From: an uncultured Planctomycetaceae bacterium
Lineage (GTDB): Bacteria; Planctomycetota; Planctomycetia; Planctomycetales; Planctomycetaceae
Reading direction: 5' to 3'
Length of the DNA stretch: 8,987 bases
Assembly: GCA_937975745.1 (NCBI GenBank)
Contig: CALJUK010000967.1
Coordinates: 1 to 8,987, forward strand
Under the pieces are notes generated by a model. The model did not search any database and had not been told where the DNA came from. It saw only the letters and a list, made by a program, of their open reading frames with translations. The translations under genes were made by a program, and so were the position numbers. Positions 6,699-8,987 of the stretch are shown in pieces (position 1 is the first letter of the stretch; every line of letters begins with the position of its first letter).

Positions 6699-7718
6699 GT
6701 GAGTTTAAGTGTGGCGTCTGAGCAATTCGACGACCAACAGAACGTACTCGAAAAACTGCGCGAAAGTCGCGTCCGCATCGATGCGGAGTTGGCCAAGACG
6801 ATCGTCGGCCAGAAGGATGTCATCGAACATTTGCTGACGGCACTTCTGGCGGGCGGGCATTGCCTGCTGACGGGTGCGCCGGGGCTGGCCAAGACATTGC
6901 TTGTCAGTTCGATCGCACAGTTGTTCCATTTGAAGTTCCAGCGGATTCAGTTCACGCCTGACCTGATGCCCGCGGATATTACCGGGACCGAGATTCTGGA
7001 GAAGTCCTCTTCCGGCGAACGGGCTCTCCGCTTCGTGCCGGGGCCCGTGTTTGCCAATGTCATTCTTGCGGACGAGATCAACCGGACTCCTCCCAAGACG
7101 CAGGCGGCGCTGCTGGAAGCAATGCAGGAACACCAGGTGACGGCCGGCGGAACACGCTATCCCCTGCCCGATCCGTTTTTCGTGCTGGCGACACAAAACC
7201 CAATCGAAATGGAAGGGACTTACGCGCTCCCCGAAGCGCAACTCGACCGGTTCATGTTTAATGTGCTTGTCGACTATTTACCCGAAGATGACGAAGTTCA
7301 GGTTGTCCAGCGGACCACGTCCAGCCGGCCGGAACCGATCGAAGCGATCTTCACGGCGACCGATGTCCTGCAATTTCAGGAACTCGTCCGGAGTGTGCCG
7401 GTGGCAGAAGAACTGGCCCGTTACGCCGTTCGCCTGTGTGTGGCATCGCGACCTGGACAGGGGACAGCCGACGATTACATCACGCAACGTGTGACATGGG
7501 GAGCCGGACTTCGCGGAGCCCAGTACCTGGTGCTGGGGGCCAAAGCGCGAGCCCTGCTGAAAGGGCGGGCACATGTCTCGCTGGAAGACATAAAGGCCCT
7601 GGCGAAACCGGCGCTGCGGCATCGTATTCTGCTCAATTACCGAGCCGAAGCCGAGGGGTGCACGGTCGATGATATTGTGACCCGTCTGTTAAATGACCTG
7701 CGTGGACCACTGGCATGA
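6699..7718 (+). CDS. MoxR-family AAA+ ATPase
   Basis: A 339-residue cytoplasmic AAA+ ATPase of the MoxR group, which uses ATP hydrolysis to remodel or mature partner proteins together with VWA-domain proteins. All ATPase motifs are present: Walker A GAPGLAKT at residues 59-66 (Lys65 on phosphate), Walker B LADEIN with Asp125 and catalytic Glu126, sensor 1 Asn167 in ATQNP, the QLDRF arginine at 184, a sensor-2 type Arg272 in the small lid domain, and a C-terminal ALRHRI segment (Arg307, Arg309). Length is typical for the family. The GTG start is supported by AGGAG 9 nt upstream. Its TGA overlaps the ATG of the DUF58 gene (ATGA, 7715-7718), a classic sign of coupled translation and of a physical or functional partnership. 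The family substrate is not predictable from sequence; the neighbouring exported DUF4159 and protease genes hint at envelope function. Confidence 0.96.
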   Translation: MSLSVASEQFDDQQNVLEKLRESRVRIDAELAKTIVGQKDVIEHLLTALLAGGHCLLTGAPGLAKTLLVSSIAQLFHLKFQRIQFTPDLMPADITGTEILEKSSSGERALRFVPGPVFANVILADEINRTPPKTQAALLEAMQEHQVTAGGTRYPLPDPFFVLATQNPIEMEGTYALPEAQLDRFMFNVLVDYLPEDDEVQVVQRTTSSRPEPIEAIFTATDVLQFQELVRSVPVAEELARYAVRLCVASRPGQGTADDYITQRVTWGAGLRGAQYLVLGAKARALLKGRAHVSLEDIKALAKPALRHRILLNYRAEAEGCTVDDIVTRLLNDLRGPLA

Positions 7719-8812
7719 AGTCCTGGTTGTCATTTCTCCGCGGAAACCGCCGCCCCGCAACCGGGCGGACCGCGCAGAATCCGTTGGCGGCCGACGGGCC
7801 GGTCGGAGCGCGAACAACCCACCGCAAGACCGCCCGGTCTGATTGGGTTGACCCTGAAACACTGATGCAGATTCAATCGCTCGAACTGCGGGCTCGATAT
7901 GTCGTCGAAGGATTTCTGCTGGGGTTGCATCGCAGCCCGTATCACGGATTCAGTGTCGAATTCACCGAGTACCGCGAATACAGCCCTGGCGACGATCCCC
8001 GCTACATCGACTGGAAGTTGAATGCCCGTAGCGACAGATACTTCATCAAGCGGTTTGAGGACGAGACCAACCTCCGTTGTCAATTGCTGCTCGATGTCAG
8101 TCGCTCGATGGTGTTCGGGAGTGTCGGCTACACGAAGCTCGACTACGCTTGCACTCTGGCGGCCACACTGTCCTGCTTCCTGCTGAAACAACGCGATGCG
8201 GTCGGTCTGATCACGTTTGACGAGCAACTCCGCGAAGTCGTCCCGCCCCGCTTTCACGCCAGTCAGATGCATCGCTTGCTGACGGCACTCGAACGGCCTG
8301 TTGCAGGGAGTCAAACACGGTTGGAACTCCCCTTGACGCACCTGCTGCAGCGGCGGCAAAAGCGGGGCCTGATTGTTGTGATTTCCGACATGCTTTCCGC
8401 GGATGAGGCGTTCGTTGCGGAGATGTCTGCGCTGCGTGCCAGCGGGCACGAGTTGGCCATCTTTCAGATTCTTGATCCACAGGAAATCGAGTTTCGCTTC
8501 GAAACACCCACACTATTCGCCGATCTGGAGTCCGGACGCGAAATCGATGCCGATCCGTGGGCAGCCCGTGCTGGATATCGGGCAGCGATTGATCGCCATC
8601 TGAAGTGGCTGGCGGAGTCCTGCCGCGAGCATGGAACTTCGCTGCATGTCTGCCGGACGGATTGGCCGCTGGAACGGGCGTTGGCTTCGTTCCTGCTTGA
8701 TCGGGATCGGGGAGCATCGGGAGGCCAGCACGTCTTCGATGATCACCTCGCAACGACGCTGGTCCCCGGGGAAAATGCCAACTTACTGACTCGGCCACCG
8801 CGACCTGCCTGA
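7715..8812 (+). CDS. DUF58 protein with VWA-like MIDAS, MoxR partner
   Basis: A 365-residue DUF58 family protein, the usual partner of MoxR ATPases; it carries a von Willebrand A-like fold thought to bind a metal ion and a partner protein. The family signature FTEYREYSPGDD-PRYIDW is at about residues 83-100 (GDD at 92-94, Asp99-Trp100). The MIDAS motif DVSRS is intact at 127-131, and VISDM (Asp225) fits the later MIDAS strand. No membrane segment is seen, unlike many DUF58 proteins, so it is likely cytoplasmic or peripheral. The first 40 or so residues are an Arg/Pro/Ala-rich extension not needed for the domain, which begins near DPETL (about residue 47); ATG 7865 is an alternative start, but the 4-nt ATGA overlap with MoxR favours 7715. 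A Gly/Asp/Pro-rich tail ends the protein. The BatA-like gene starts 57 nt after its stop. Confidence 0.95.
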   Translation: MKSWLSFLRGNRRPATGRTAQNPLAADGPVGARTTHRKTARSDWVDPETLMQIQSLELRARYVVEGFLLGLHRSPYHGFSVEFTEYREYSPGDDPRYIDWKLNARSDRYFIKRFEDETNLRCQLLLDVSRSMVFGSVGYTKLDYACTLAATLSCFLLKQRDAVGLITFDEQLREVVPPRFHASQMHRLLTALERPVAGSQTRLELPLTHLLQRRQKRGLIVVISDMLSADEAFVAEMSALRASGHELAIFQILDPQEIEFRFETPTLFADLESGREIDADPWAARAGYRAAIDRHLKWLAESCREHGTSLHVCRTDWPLERALASFLLDRDRGASGGQHVFDDHLATTLVPGENANLLTRPPRPA

Positions 8813-8813
8813 T

Positions 8814-8873
8814 ATGTTGACTGTGCGGCTTCAGAAGAAAGTCCAAGACTTGCAAGACGTTGGAAAACGATGA
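8814..8873 (+). other. Possible 19-codon leader ORF between DUF58 and BatA genes
   Basis: An ATG 1 nt after the DUF58 stop opens a 19-residue reading frame, rich in Lys, Gln and Val, whose TGA (8871-8873) overlaps the ATG (8870-8872) of the BatA-like gene. Two tandem copies of a CAAGAC-TTG-like sequence lie inside it (8844-8852 and 8853-8862). No Shine-Dalgarno sequence precedes it. It might couple translation of the two genes, or it might simply be a spacer. Confidence 0.25.
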
Positions 8874-8987
8874 GTTTACTTAGCCCGCTTTATCTTCTGG
8901 GACTGGCTGCGATTGGTCTGCCGATCTTGCTACATCTCGTGCGGCAGAAGGCGCAGCAGCGGATTCCATTCAGCGCGGTGCAATTCC
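8870..8987 (+). CDS. BatA-like membrane protein, N-terminal fragment
   Basis: The first 39 codons of a gene that runs off the right edge. The start reads MSLLSPLYLLGLA, a hydrophobic segment to about residue 24, then His-Leu-Val-Arg-Gln-Lys and IPFSAVQF. This is the hallmark of the aerotolerance-regulator N-terminal domain (BatA/TIGR02226, PF07584): a first transmembrane helix followed by a basic cytoplasmic turn and a conserved F-S sequence. Full-length relatives usually add a VWA domain and a second helix; here that part is missing and cannot be judged. GGA, about 7 nt upstream of ATG 8870, serves as a weak ribosome-binding site. Its position right after DUF58 fits the standard MoxR-DUF58-BatA order. 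Confidence 0.85.
   Translation, partial: MSLLSPLYLLGLAAIGLPILLHLVRQKAQQRIPFSAVQF

Noticed and set aside
6699..8987. MoxR-VWA set as an anti-phage or ternary defence system
   Set aside because: No toxin, nuclease, protease effector of a defence type or mobile-element marker is next to it; the DUF4159-MoxR-DUF58-BatA order is a housekeeping-like planctomycete arrangement.

Overview
The window looks like ordinary chromosomal DNA from a GC-rich Gram-negative bacterium, most likely a planctomycete. This is inferred from gene content, not from a database search. The clues are a hopanoid-type squalene cyclase, a TPR protein with an embedded HExxH peptidase domain, and a DUF4159 - MoxR ATPase - DUF58 - BatA-like gene order that is common in planctomycete genomes. 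All genes are on the + strand. I see no tRNA, rRNA, CRISPR array, insertion sequence or phage gene.

Left part (1-2636): the 5'-truncated squalene-hopene cyclase gene (to 2063) is followed closely by a small stand-alone protein with two CBS domains (2115-2636). The cyclase makes hopanoid membrane lipids. The CBS protein is probably an adenine-nucleotide-binding regulator with no visible partner. The gene spacing allows co-transcription.

Boundary (2637-3050): this is the only long stretch without a convincing gene. It holds an inverted repeat across the CBS stop codon, a terminator-like hairpin with a T run (2683-2708), and then a strong match to a sigma-54 (RpoN) -24/-12 promoter (TTGGCA...TTGCA, exact GG-N10-GC spacing, 2726-2742). 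After that comes about 300 nt of apparently untranslated leader. The layout reads as the end of one transcription unit and the start of the next.

Right part (3051-8987): a tight run of genes that probably forms one operon. A large exported TPR protein with an HExxH...E metallopeptidase domain (to 5789) is followed 30 nt later by an exported DUF4159 protein (5820-6659). Then come a MoxR-family AAA+ ATPase (6699-7718), a DUF58 protein with an intact MIDAS motif that overlaps it by 4 nt (7715-8812), and the first 39 codons of a BatA-like membrane protein (from 8870). MoxR, DUF58 and BatA-type proteins are thought to act together at the membrane as an ATPase/VWA-domain remodelling or chaperone system. 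Here the set is preceded by two predicted exported proteins, one a putative protease, so a cell-envelope or periplasmic protein-quality role is a reasonable hypothesis. The possible sigma-54 control of the whole unit is the most interesting point in the window.
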